A stretch of 31,729 nt of DNA from CAVLCC01 sp963661535 (lineage in GTDB: Bacteria > Actinomycetota > Coriobacteriia > Coriobacteriales > CADBOM01). Both the position numbers and the translations under genes were made by a program. The notes beneath the pieces were generated by a model. It had not been told where the DNA came from. It saw only the letters and a program-made list of their open reading frames with translations, and searched no databases. The stretch spans positions 1 through 31,729 of the forward strand of contig CAVLCC010000023.1 of assembly GCA_963661535.1 (NCBI GenBank). The letters are read 5' to 3'. Below, in pieces: positions 1 through 9,400 of this stretch; the first letter of the stretch is position 1; the number at the start of each line of letters is the position of its first letter.

Positions 1-986
1 AGCTAGAATATATTCGAGTAGGACTCTTGGGCAAAAAGGGAAGTCTAACTTCTATCTTGCGTTCTATGTCTGATGTTGCAAAAGACCAAAGAGCCCAAGT
101 TGGAAAGTCGGCTAATCTCGCACGCAAATCGGTTGAAGATGCGCTTGATGCCAAAGCCAAAGAGCTACGCTCTAAAGAGCTCGAGGCCAAAATGTCTGCT
201 GAGGCTATAGATGTCACACTTCCAGGACGAGCCCGCCCTCTGGGCACTCGTCACTTAATTGCAAATGTTCAAGAACAAATTTGTGAGATTTTCATTGGAC
301 TTGGTTACGTTGTGCAAGCAGGTCCTGAGGTCGAAACTCAGTGGTATAACTTTGAGGCTCTAAACACTCCTGCTGATCACCCTTCGCGCGGATTGCAAGA
401 CTCGTTTTATGTGATAGATGCTACAGGCGCAAAAACCAACGTTAAAGGCGAGTCTGATGTTTTGCTTCGCACACAAACATCGGGAACTCAAATTCATGCT
501 ATGCAAGATAGCAAGCCTCCAATTTATATGATTGCACCTGGCAAAGTATATAGAAGAGATGTTCCAGATCCTTCGCATTTGCCTCAGTTTACGCAGGTAG
601 AGGGTCTTGTTGTGGATAAGGGAATCACATACGGAGACCTTAAGGGCACTCTCGAGCATTTTTGCCGTGAGATGTTTGGAGCAGACAGAAAAACGAGATT
701 TAGGGCACACTACTTTCCATTTACTGAGCCATCTGTTGAGGTAGATGTGAGTTGTGGAATTTGTCATGGCGAGGGTTGCAGATTTTGCAAAGGAACTGGT
801 TGGCTGGAGATTTTGGGATGTGGAATGGTTGATCCTAATGTCTTTGGATTTGTAGATATTGACCCTGAGCAATATTCGGGATTTGCTTTTGGTATGGGAG
901 CCGAGCGTATCGCATGTCTAAAATATAATGTTCCAGATCTTAGAATGTTGCTTGAGGGCGATATGAGGTTTCTAAGGCAGTTCTAG
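1..986 (+). CDS. pheS: Phenylalanine--tRNA ligase alpha subunit (5' partial)
   Basis: Catalytic subunit of the cytoplasmic alpha2-beta2 enzyme that charges tRNA-Phe. The reading frame is open to the left edge, and the codons before the TTG at 27 read LEYIRVGL, which joins onto LGKKGSL exactly as in the normal PheS coiled-coil arm. That TTG is therefore an internal Leu, and roughly 30 N-terminal residues lie outside the window. Visible class II features are the DVTLPGR linker, the GPEVE...NFEALN motif, RRDVPDPSHLPQF followed by TQVEG, and the C-terminal GMGAERIACL motif 3. A CxxC...CxxC element (SCGICHGEGCRFCKGTGW) sits before EILGCGMVDPNV, as in many Gram-positive PheS proteins. Threonine occupies the usual His of 'FHQxEG'. 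pheT follows 94 bases downstream in the same direction, so the two are probably co-transcribed. Confidence 0.96.
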   Translation, partial: LEYIRVGLLGKKGSLTSILRSMSDVAKDQRAQVGKSANLARKSVEDALDAKAKELRSKELEAKMSAEAIDVTLPGRARPLGTRHLIANVQEQICEIFIGLGYVVQAGPEVETQWYNFEALNTPADHPSRGLQDSFYVIDATGAKTNVKGESDVLLRTQTSGTQIHAMQDSKPPIYMIAPGKVYRRDVPDPSHLPQFTQVEGLVVDKGITYGDLKGTLEHFCREMFGADRKTRFRAHYFPFTEPSVEVDVSCGICHGEGCRFCKGTGWLEILGCGMVDPNVFGFVDIDPEQYSGFAFGMGAERIACLKYNVPDLRMLLEGDMRFLRQF

Positions 987-1080
987 GATACCCACAATCC
1001 TAACCTCCACAAATAATAAACAACAAACAAGTTTGCAAGACAAAAAATAACAAAAGATACAGAAAGCGGTAGCAACCAAA

Positions 1081-3606
1081 ATGCGTGTTTCACTCAAATG
1101 GCTAAAAACTATGGTCGATATTCCAAAAGAGGCATCGGATCTAGATGCGTTATGCGACAAGCTTGACATGACAGGAACCGGTGTAGAGGGCATCGAGCAA
1201 ACAGGAGCGTCTCTTAAAAATGTTGTGGTCGGACACCTCCTCACAAAAGAACGCCACCCAAATGCAGATACACTTTGGCTAACAACTGTTGATGTTGGCG
1301 ACAAAAATTTGGGTGAAGATGGCACACCTGAGCCTCTGCAAATTGTTTGCGGCGCGCAGAATTTTGAGGCTGGAGACAAGATTGTAGTTGCTATGATTGG
1401 CGCTGAGCTGCCAGGAGATGTCAAGATCAAAAAGTCTAAGCTTCGCGGAGTTGTGTCTTATGGCATGAATTGTTCTGGGCGAGAGCTCGGAGTCTCTAGC
1501 GACCACGATGGCATCATGATTTTGCCTAGCGACGCTCCGGTTGGCATGCCTATTGCAGATTATCTAAACATAGGCGACACAGTGCTAGATTTGGAGGTTA
1601 CTCCCAACAGACCAGATTGTATGTCTATGCTAGGCATGGCTAGAGAAGTAGGAGCTATGTATGGTGTTTCATATCATTTTGACGCTCCAAAGTTAGTTGA
1701 GGGCACCGAGAAAGCTGTAGATCTAGTTGAAGTTACAATAGATGACTCCGATAGATGCCCGCGCTATACTGCACGAGTGATTAAGGGAGCTAAAATTGGC
1801 CCTTCTCCAAAATGGCTTGCTGAGCGCATTAGTGCTTCTGGAGCGCGTCCTATAAATAATATTGTTGATGCTACCAACTACATTATGTTTGAGCTGGGAC
1901 AGCCCCTCCATGCTTTTGATTTTGACAAGCTAAAAAAAGACAGTGCTGGCAAAGTTCACATCAAGGTTCGCCGCGCTTTTGATGGTGAACCTTTTACGAC
2001 CCTGGATGAAGTAGACAGAAAACTCACTAGTGACATGACGGTAATCGCTGATGGCAATGCGTCGTGCAGCGCGTGCGAAGACTTAGCGGATGCAACAAAA
2101 GACGCGGGACTTCCTATAGCTCTAGCGGGAGTTATGGGCGGCCTCGATAGTGAGATTGACGACAGCACAACAAATATCTTGCTTGAATCTGCAACATTTA
2201 ATTCTGGCTGCACAAGCCGAACTAGCCGCAACTTGCAGCTATTTTCAGAATCATCTGCAAGATATGAGCGCGGTGTAGATGGAGCCACATGCGAGGAGTT
2301 TTCGGAATATGCCGCAGCTCTTATTGCAGAGATTACAGGTGGAACTGTATGCGAGGGCGTTGTGGATGTTTATCCAAAACCAGTTGCGCAGCCCAAACTA
2401 GAATTGAGATGCGAAAGACTACGAACATTTATTGGAGCACCCATTACCAATGAGGAGATTGTTGGATTTCTAACGAGTCTTGGATGTGAGGTTGAGCGCA
2501 CAGATAAAGACAACAACTGCGTGCTCAGCGTGCTGGTTCCTACATATAGACCCGACCTAATTCGAGAAATTGATCTATATGAAGAAGTTTTGCGCCTCTG
2601 GGGAACAGATAAAGTTCCTAGCACACTTCCGGCTAGTACAGGCGTTGCAGGGGGTCTTACGGTTGAGCAAAAACGCACTGCGCTTATAGGGAGCGTTTTG
2701 CGTGCAGCTGGAGCAAATGAGACGCTCACATATTCGTTCGTGCCGCAAAATGATATTGAGAAAGCTAGACTAGAGCTTGGCATAAACGGCGACTCAGTGG
2801 TTTTGATGAACCCGCTGTCGTCTGATATGAATGTTATGCGCCGCTCACTTTTGCCAGGACTTCTAAGATCAGTTGCATTCAATCAAAACAAGGGTGTTCA
2901 CAACGTTCATCTATACGAGATAGGATGCGTGTTTGAAGGACACGAAGGACAGGCACAGCCTAACGAACCACAGCATGTTTCTTGTGTTCTGTCTGGTTCT
3001 TGGAATGAGCCTAGTTGGAATGACCAGGCTCCAGAAATTGACTTTTTTGACGCTAAGGGAATTGTTGAGAACTTGGCACGTGAGCTCGCTATTCCTAAAC
3101 TTCGCTTTAAGCCAGTTAGTGCAGAAGATGCTCCTTGGCTACAACCTGGAGCTGCAGCAAAAGTATTTTCTGGCAAGTTAGAGCTTGGCTGGATTGGGCT
3201 TGTGCACCCAGAGGTTTGCGCTGCATTTGATGCTGAGCCTGCGGTAGTTGCATTCGATCTTGAGCTAGATAAACTATTGGGCACCGCAAACTATGCAAGA
3301 CCTTATAAGGATGTTCCGCAGTTTCCAGCTGTTTGCGTAGACATGGCAATTATTGTTAGCGAAGATGTGAGCTGTCAACAAATAGAGCAATCTGCACTTT
3401 CTGCTGGTGGCAAGATGCTAGATTCTATCAGACTCTTTGATGTATATCGTGATGACGAAAAAATTGGCAAGGGTCTAAAGTCTATGGCATTTTCGCTTGT
3501 GTATCGCGACCCTGAGCGCACCTTAAAGTCAGAAGAAGTTGAAAAGAAGCACGAGCATGTTATGCAAAAAGTTGCTAAAGCTACAGGCGGCAAGTTTAGA
3601 GACTAG
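1081..3606 (+). CDS. pheT: Phenylalanine--tRNA ligase beta subunit
   Basis: Non-catalytic and editing subunit that partners PheS. At 841 residues it is slightly longer than the usual 790-820. The start MRVSLKWLKTMVDIP is the canonical PheT N-terminus, so ATG 1081 is secure even though no good ribosome binding site precedes it (the upstream 94 bases are A-rich). Domain order: EMAP/OB-fold tRNA-binding domain at about residues 40-155, B3/B4 editing domain at about 215-400 (ALAGVMGG, LLESATFN, SARYERGVD), B5 at about 425-500, the catalytic-like core, and an FDX-ACB anticodon-binding domain at about 745-840 (PQFPAVCVDMAIIV, SMAFSLVYRDPERTL). A short Cys-containing insert (CSACEDLADATKDAG) lies just before the ALAGVMGG motif. 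It converges with the trmB-like gene, and I see no clear terminator hairpin in the 46-base gap. Confidence 0.97.
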   Translation: MRVSLKWLKTMVDIPKEASDLDALCDKLDMTGTGVEGIEQTGASLKNVVVGHLLTKERHPNADTLWLTTVDVGDKNLGEDGTPEPLQIVCGAQNFEAGDKIVVAMIGAELPGDVKIKKSKLRGVVSYGMNCSGRELGVSSDHDGIMILPSDAPVGMPIADYLNIGDTVLDLEVTPNRPDCMSMLGMAREVGAMYGVSYHFDAPKLVEGTEKAVDLVEVTIDDSDRCPRYTARVIKGAKIGPSPKWLAERISASGARPINNIVDATNYIMFELGQPLHAFDFDKLKKDSAGKVHIKVRRAFDGEPFTTLDEVDRKLTSDMTVIADGNASCSACEDLADATKDAGLPIALAGVMGGLDSEIDDSTTNILLESATFNSGCTSRTSRNLQLFSESSARYERGVDGATCEEFSEYAAALIAEITGGTVCEGVVDVYPKPVAQPKLELRCERLRTFIGAPITNEEIVGFLTSLGCEVERTDKDNNCVLSVLVPTYRPDLIREIDLYEEVLRLWGTDKVPSTLPASTGVAGGLTVEQKRTALIGSVLRAAGANETLTYSFVPQNDIEKARLELGINGDSVVLMNPLSSDMNVMRRSLLPGLLRSVAFNQNKGVHNVHLYEIGCVFEGHEGQAQPNEPQHVSCVLSGSWNEPSWNDQAPEIDFFDAKGIVENLARELAIPKLRFKPVSAEDAPWLQPGAAAKVFSGKLELGWIGLVHPEVCAAFDAEPAVVAFDLELDKLLGTANYARPYKDVPQFPAVCVDMAIIVSEDVSCQQIEQSALSAGGKMLDSIRLFDVYRDDEKIGKGLKSMAFSLVYRDPERTLKSEEVEKKHEHVMQKVAKATGGKFRD

Positions 3607-3652
3607 TCTTAGCTTTAAGCAACCCCAGATTTAGCTAGATTTGCCCTTTGCG

Positions 3653-4492
3653 TTACAAGCCGCGCGAAGCATCTGAAGATTTCATCGCCTTGAGATGGCG
3701 CTCCTTTTTGCGCCGATTGATGAGATTTTCTACCGTGCTTTCCATTCCGTATGGAATATGTGTCATGCTCTCTAGGTCGTCTGGTAAAAAATCTACTAGA
3801 CTTCCAGACACAGTTTGTTCGATACGCCCTGTTTGAGGAGAGATAGCTGGTGGATTGCGAGGAACCGCCTTAAGAGCACTAACTTTAGCCCCTAGTTTTT
3901 GAAGCTTTTTCTCAACATCAGTTGTAACACCAGCTAGCTTATCTGCATGTGCATCATCTGTTTGCCATTCAATTTTAAAGCCTGCAAGTTCAAACTGCAC
4001 AAGCGACCACTCAAACAAAGGTCGGCTATCTGTTTTCATAAAAATGCAGCCGTCTTCGCAAAGCAAGCTGCGGTACATCAAGAGTCTATCTGCATATGTG
4101 AGTCTGCGATCTGCACATTTTTTCTTGGGCATTGGAGTGCTGAAGTTAAGATAGATGGCACTAAGCTCACTTGGTGCAAACATATCTTGAAGTTCATCGG
4201 CATCTGCGATTGCAAACATAGCATTATTTATGTTCGCCTCGCAAGCGTTGCGTGCCGACATGGCTACACAAATTGGTTCGGTATCTATCCCAATAATCAA
4301 GCTTTGTGGCTCATTTTGGGCTGTCCCAATAGCAAACGAACCTTTACCACAACCTATATCAAGCTTTACAGGAGCGCTCGGCATACCAAAATTTTGTGCC
4401 CAGCTGCCCTTGTTCTCATACAACTCGCTAACAATTTTGTCACCATATTTTATGAGTTTCTCGTCAATATTTTTTGGCTTACGCGCACGCAA
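3653..4492 (-). CDS. trmB: TrmB-family tRNA (guanine-N7)-methyltransferase, variant motif
   Basis: SAM-dependent Rossmann methyltransferase of the family that makes m7G46 in the variable loop of tRNA. I place the start at TTG 4492 (279 aa). It gives MRARKPKNIDEK, matching the usual 'MRxRxKP' N-terminus, and GGGAGA lies 4 bases upstream. The frame stays open to a TTG at 4576, but that extra 28-residue stretch has no family resemblance. Motifs by residue: SAM loop DIGCGKG at about 45-51, the acidic GIDTEP end of strand 2 at about 68, NFSTPMPKKKCADRRLTY from about 116, KTDSRPLFEWS, and TTDVEKKLQKLG near the end. The family's SDPWPKxRHxKRR signature has lost its Asp, Trp and His here (STPMPKKKCADRR), while the later TD and TxxE positions are kept. 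About 60 extra residues follow the core. Family membership is firm, but activity is uncertain. Confidence 0.85.
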   Translation of the reverse strand: MRARKPKNIDEKLIKYGDKIVSELYENKGSWAQNFGMPSAPVKLDIGCGKGSFAIGTAQNEPQSLIIGIDTEPICVAMSARNACEANINNAMFAIADADELQDMFAPSELSAIYLNFSTPMPKKKCADRRLTYADRLLMYRSLLCEDGCIFMKTDSRPLFEWSLVQFELAGFKIEWQTDDAHADKLAGVTTDVEKKLQKLGAKVSALKAVPRNPPAISPQTGRIEQTVSGSLVDFLPDDLESMTHIPYGMESTVENLINRRKKERHLKAMKSSDASRGL

Positions 4493-4863
4493 TGTATCTC
4501 CCAAATAAAAAATATGCTTGTTATCTTTGCAATACTGTACCTTGATGGTTATATTTAGCTTATTTAGCTTACACAACTTAGTTTTGTCTTTAGATATGGT
4601 AGCTTTTAGTTTTAGAATTTATAAGCTAGTATATAGTGCGCGGCTTTGTGTATAACTTTTGTGTAGACATCGCTTGAGCACCCATCTTTTAACTAGTTTT
4701 GGCAGAACCTAGCAAAGTTTAGCGCATCTGCACCACATGTGCGGGTTATTATTTAGTACTACATAGGGTTAAGGAATAACTTAGTATTAAGAAACAAGAG
4801 AACAGCATAAAACAGCAAAAAAGAACGCACCAAAAATTTTGATATGAAAGGACCTTATAAAAA
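4493..4863. other. Divergent intergenic spacer
   Basis: 371 bases between the divergent trmB-like gene and the flavodiiron gene, so both promoters should lie here. It is AT-rich with no ORF of note. A TATACT hexamer on the minus strand near 4630 could be a -10 for trmB, but I find no convincing -35. For the plus-strand gene I see only the ribosome binding site (AAAGGA near 4847). A single TTATACACA (minus strand, 4647-4655) resembles a DnaA box, but it stands alone. Confidence 0.4.
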
Positions 4864-6042
4864 ATGAAAGTAACTAAAAGCATCACAAATGTTGGCGTCA
4901 ATGATCACAATGTGGATTTGTTTGAAGGACAGTTTGATGTTCGCACAAATGGAATGGCATACAACTCGTATGTTATTTTAGACAGCAAAATTGCTGTGAT
5001 TGATACGGTGGACATTCATTTTGCAAGCGAGTGGCTAAAAAATGTTGCAGATGCTTGCGATGGTCACAATCCGGACTATCTTGTGATTGAGCACCTTGAG
5101 CCAGATCATGCAGGCAGCATTGGCGAGTTTTTAAAAGCCTATCCAAACACAACAGTAGTTTCTAACAAAACTGCATTTGGATACATGCAAAGTTATTTTG
5201 GAGATGCCGTGGCTCCAAATAGAATGGTTGTAGAAAACGGTGGAACCTTATCTTTGGGCAACCATGAGCTTACATTTGTATTCGCTCCATTTGTGCATTG
5301 GCCAGAGGTTATGGTTGCTTATGACTCATTTGAAAAAGTGTTATTTTCTGCAGATGGATTTGGCAAGTTCGGGGCTCTAGATTACGATGACCCAGAAGGC
5401 TGGGCTTGTGAAGCAAGACGTTACTATTTTGGAATTGTAGGTCCTTATGGTGCTCAGGTACAAAAGTTACTAGCCGCTGCATCTACTCTAGATATTCAAA
5501 TTATTTGTCCTCTGCACGGTCCTGTGCTAACAGAAAATCTTGGCTACTACCTCGGCTTATATAACACATGGAGTTCTTATGAGCCTGAGGAGGATGGCAT
5601 CTTAATTGCTTATGCATCCGTTTATGGCAACACCAAGCAAGCTGCACTTGAGCTAGAGCAGACGCTAAAGGAGAAAACTAGCGGTCTTGGCAACAATGCA
5701 CCAGTTATTAAAGTCATAGATCTTGCCCGTGAAGATTTGCATGAGTGTGTAGAAGATGCCTTTAGATACTCCAAATTAGTGTGTGCAACTATCACCTATA
5801 ATGGTGGAGTATTTCCAATTATGCGCAACTTCATTGAAAATCTTACCGAGCGCAAATATCAAAAACGCACAGTTGCTTTTATAGAGGGAGGAACTTGGGC
5901 TCCAACAGCTGCCAAAGGCATGGTAAAACTTTTTGAGGAGTCCCCAGAACTTGAGATTCTAGATAAAAAAGTTACAGTTAGGGGAGCCGTTGATAGTGAT
6001 ACTCGAGCACAAATAAGCGAACTTGCAGACGCGCTTTTATAA
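4864..6042 (+). CDS. fprA: A-type flavodiiron protein (O2/NO reductase)
   Basis: Soluble cytoplasmic enzyme that reduces O2 to water or NO to N2O in anaerobes, usually fed by rubredoxin or a flavoprotein reductase. The 392-residue length is that of two-domain (class A) flavodiiron proteins. Residues about 1-245 are a metallo-beta-lactamase-like domain carrying the full diiron set: H77-x-E79-x-D81-H82 (HLEPDH), H145 (FVHWPE), D164 (SADGFG) and H218 (PLHGP). Residues about 247-392 are a flavodoxin domain with the FMN phosphate loop ASVYGNTKQ at 251-259. The diiron acidic residue in HLEPDH separates it from hydrolytic lactamases. A GAAAGGA ribosome binding site precedes ATG 4864. No rubredoxin gene is adjacent, so the electron donor is not visible. 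It stands as a single-gene unit. Confidence 0.93.
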   Translation: MKVTKSITNVGVNDHNVDLFEGQFDVRTNGMAYNSYVILDSKIAVIDTVDIHFASEWLKNVADACDGHNPDYLVIEHLEPDHAGSIGEFLKAYPNTTVVSNKTAFGYMQSYFGDAVAPNRMVVENGGTLSLGNHELTFVFAPFVHWPEVMVAYDSFEKVLFSADGFGKFGALDYDDPEGWACEARRYYFGIVGPYGAQVQKLLAAASTLDIQIICPLHGPVLTENLGYYLGLYNTWSSYEPEEDGILIAYASVYGNTKQAALELEQTLKEKTSGLGNNAPVIKVIDLAREDLHECVEDAFRYSKLVCATITYNGGVFPIMRNFIENLTERKYQKRTVAFIEGGTWAPTAAKGMVKLFEESPELEILDKKVTVRGAVDSDTRAQISELADALL

Positions 6043-6413
6043 ACGACGCACAAGGCGTGTTTGCACTACAGAACTAACAACACAAATATAAAATTGCTCA
6101 ATATAGCGCACGATTTTGAATATATCCAGTGTGTATGCAATAACTACATTTCACTACATATGGATAAAAATCGTGCGCTACGCACTTAATGGAGCCGTTA
6201 AATATAGCTATATTGTGCAATCATACAAAAATAGATTGAATATATAGAAAGTAGTACTAAATTATGTATGTAGGGGTATGATATTTGCGTATAGCAATTG
6301 CAAAAATTCTATAAGCAAACTGCAAGCAAGCTGACGTGCTTCTATAGATTTATCTACACAAGACTGATTGACGCATAGTTAATCAACACACAACTTTGAG
6401 AGGGCCGATTAAA
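6043..6413. other. Intergenic spacer upstream of the giant surface protein
   Basis: 370 bases, strongly AT-rich, no gene. It holds the long inverted repeat at 6104-6180 (separate entry) and a perfect 14-base palindrome AATATAGCTATATT at 6201-6214. A TATGAT hexamer near 6279 could be a -10 box for the giant gene, but no good -35 pairs with it. The ribosome binding site for the next gene is the GAGAGGG ending near 6404. Confidence 0.45.
6104..6180. repeat. Long inverted repeat, 14-bp perfect arms
   Basis: TAGCGCACGATTTT at 6104-6117 is the exact reverse complement of AAAATCGTGCGCTA at 6167-6180. Inside it, TATCCA (6123-6128) pairs with TGGATA (6161-6166). The predicted hairpin is 14 bp plus 6 bp across a one-sided 5-base bulge, with a 32-base loop. 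No U-tract follows on either strand, so it is not a textbook intrinsic terminator for the flavodiiron gene. It may be an RNA processing element, a regulator site or the relic of a small mobile repeat. Confidence 0.75.
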
Positions 6414-9400
6414 ATGAATAATAAACATGCCTTCAGCCATAAAAAAACATATATAAACAAAAGTGCCGTGCAAAAAATATTTAGCGTACTAATGGCATTT
6501 ATATTTGCATTTTCAGCATGTCCTATCAAGGCATTGGCAGATACAAGCACGGCTGGAACGTCATCAAACAATAGCTCCTCAACATCACAAAGCGATGCAC
6601 TAGCAGAAGTGCAGGCGATAGAAGATTATGCGCAATCGCAAGTAGATCAAAATCTTGTAGAAAATGATGAGGCAGCTTTAGCGGTGGAATCATCTGCAAC
6701 TAGTTCGACCAATTCGACCAGCGAGAGCGATGAAGACTCTGCCACGGTTCCTGTAACAACAATTAGTGATGGAACAAGTGCAGAAGATGTTGCTAAGGTT
6801 ATGCTAGACGATAGTGCTCCATCAAACTACGATGAAGTTAAGAACTCGGGCTCAAACCCTTATAACAATACGGGCAGCAATGCAGTGTTAAAAAATCCAA
6901 TGAGCGAGCTTGCGCTTATACAAAGTTGGAATGGAAAATCAAGCGTTACAACATATGACACGTACGATTCTTCTCCAAGCTATGATAGCTCCAAGTCGCA
7001 GTATTTTGCTAAGGCTCCGGTGGGCCTCAATGGATACACTTACGATGAGACTTTTGGCGGAGCAGATGTGTCTTCTAATAATGGCACATATCACTCAAAC
7101 TTTGAGAGTGCCCAAAACTACACAGATGGCAATAACACAGCATATTCGCTAATTAGGGCTGTTGCTTTTAGTCCAACCGATAGCCCAAGAGACGATTGCG
7201 TGGCATACGTTGCCCTAGATCCATCAAACACTAGTGAGCCCAAGGTCGTTACTTGGATGTACGACTATAAGTCTAAAAAGCGCTCTGAAGTTATAGAGTT
7301 AGGCACCCTAAAATGGGACAGCATTGCTAGCAAAGCATATGGTCACGAGATGTTAAACTTCATGTCTATTACCGCAGGTGATTATTATGGAACAAGCAAA
7401 GATTCTGTTGTAGTTTATTTCCCAGGTCATGGGGACGGAAGAACTGGTGACACTGGTCTTTATGAGATAAAGTGGACAAAAGGAGACAACGGATCATATA
7501 GTTATGCAAAATCCGATATGTCTTCAAAGATGATTCACCCTCTCTATAGCTCGAACTGGCAAAAGAGTGGCTCCATTTATAACAAGCTTGGATGCACGCT
7601 AAAATCTGGATATTTTAACGGCGATGACGTTGAAGATTTGGCTGTGCTAACCAATGTGTCTGAGGTTAACGACTATGAGAAAAGCGATATGCGCAAGTAT
7701 GTTCCATATCTTGCGGTGGCTTTGGGAACAAAATCTAGTACAGCTGGCTCAGTCATAGGTAATTCAACAATTAATGGTACATATATAGAACATGCGGATA
7801 GTTCTAGCGATCATGACGATGACGGCTATACATATTGGAGCTTTCCTAGAAATCCAGGTTTGGCTACAGGAGATGCCAACGGCGACGGAATAGATGAGAT
7901 TGCGGTTGCAGGCTCTAGAGCAACCCAGAGGGGTGCTAACAAAAACAAAAATGCTTCTGCTGTAAACGATAGCAACGACCCATGGTATGAGCAAAACATT
8001 GACTATCATGCAGTTGGTATTTATTCGGCATCTAATGCAGTAGTAACAGAGCAGGCGTTTGACAAAAATGTTAAATCTACAAGCTACTTTGTTGGAGGAA
8101 CTTATTCGGGCGACGATATTTTGCCGCGCTCAGGTGTTGAATTTGCAAAAATTAACGGAGATGGCAGTCAAGAAAACCTCTTTATTGATGGCGCGGTATA
8201 TGCCTTTTCTGGTTCTAGCTGTGCGCTAGATACATCGTCTGCTTATATTCCAGAATACTTTAATCATACAGATGGAGGCGTTGGAAGTCACCCTGTAACC
8301 AATACGTTTATCCAGTCTGTTGTTGCTGGTAACTTTGACAATAATGTTGCAGGACGCGAGCAACTTATGATTTTAACTGGATATAAGACCAGATGGTGGC
8401 ATGCAGATTCTGGAGCAATAGTATCTATTGGTGGCGTGTATGGCAACGACACTGTTGACTCAACAACTGGGCAAACCTCATTTAATGCTGCAAGCGCATT
8501 TTATAGCAGCAATATGTATGACAAGCCAGCATATACATGCGTAGACGAAAACAGCAATGTTAAGGATAGATATAGCGCCGAGATTGTTGCACTCGACTAT
8601 GATGATGACGGTATAGAGCTAGAGTATGCCGGAGTTTCGTATGGATATTCTGATGTGCAGGTAGAAGCTGTAATACAAGCGGCGCCAACGTTTGGTTTGC
8701 TAGGTGTTGAAAATATTGGAACTACCAGTTATAAAATTTCATCTGGATATAGCACGGTTTCTTCTGAAAGTGATTGGTATTCGGCATCTGCAGGTTTGTC
8801 TGTTGGATTTTCTAAATCTGTAGCCAACCCCGTTGGAGGAGGCGGAGGAGCTGTAGAGCCAGAAATACCAGAGATTCCAGAAGTTCCAGGTGCTGATGAA
8901 GCAGTGGCTGCTGCAGATGGCGAGGCTAATCTAGCGGCTGTTACTGGTGGAAGCGTTGAGGTTAGAGTTGGCTGGGTTGGAAACTGGACGCGCGAGTGGA
9001 AAAAGACTACCTCAACTGAGTTTAGTGCTACCTTTAGTTCCAGAGAAACAAATACTGTTGTTTTGAGGCGTATTCCCGAGTATACATATCAATACAACAT
9101 CAAAAATGCTGGCACAGCAAAAGGTGTGGGTGACTCAAAGAGTATTGGTCTTACAACTTTGCAAGCTCCAACATATATTCAGCTTTCTGTGAATGATTAC
9201 AACAATTTTGTTGATACATATAACAAAAAGATGGAGACCAAAAGAACCAGTGGAGCATCTGAGACCAAGCCTGTAAAGCTAGTTAAGATAGAAGACTCGT
9301 CGCTTAATGGCAATGAGGGAAATCCATTTGCATACAACAATCAGCTAGGTGGAACTGGAATTATAAATGATGCATATGTAAGTGATGATTCTGTTGAGGC

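Noticed and set aside
27..29. TTG as the start codon of pheS
   Set aside because: The frame continues upstream to base 1 with residues that match the PheS arm (LEYIRVGL), so the gene is truncated by the window edge.
3947..4558. 203-codon plus-strand ORF opposite the trmB-like gene
   Set aside because: It is antisense to a gene with clear methyltransferase motifs, has a Cys/Ile-rich composition with no family resemblance, and has no ribosome binding site.
4647..4655. DnaA-box-like TTATACACA, possible replication origin
   Set aside because: Only a single copy, no cluster, and no dnaA, dnaN, gyr or rpmH genes nearby.
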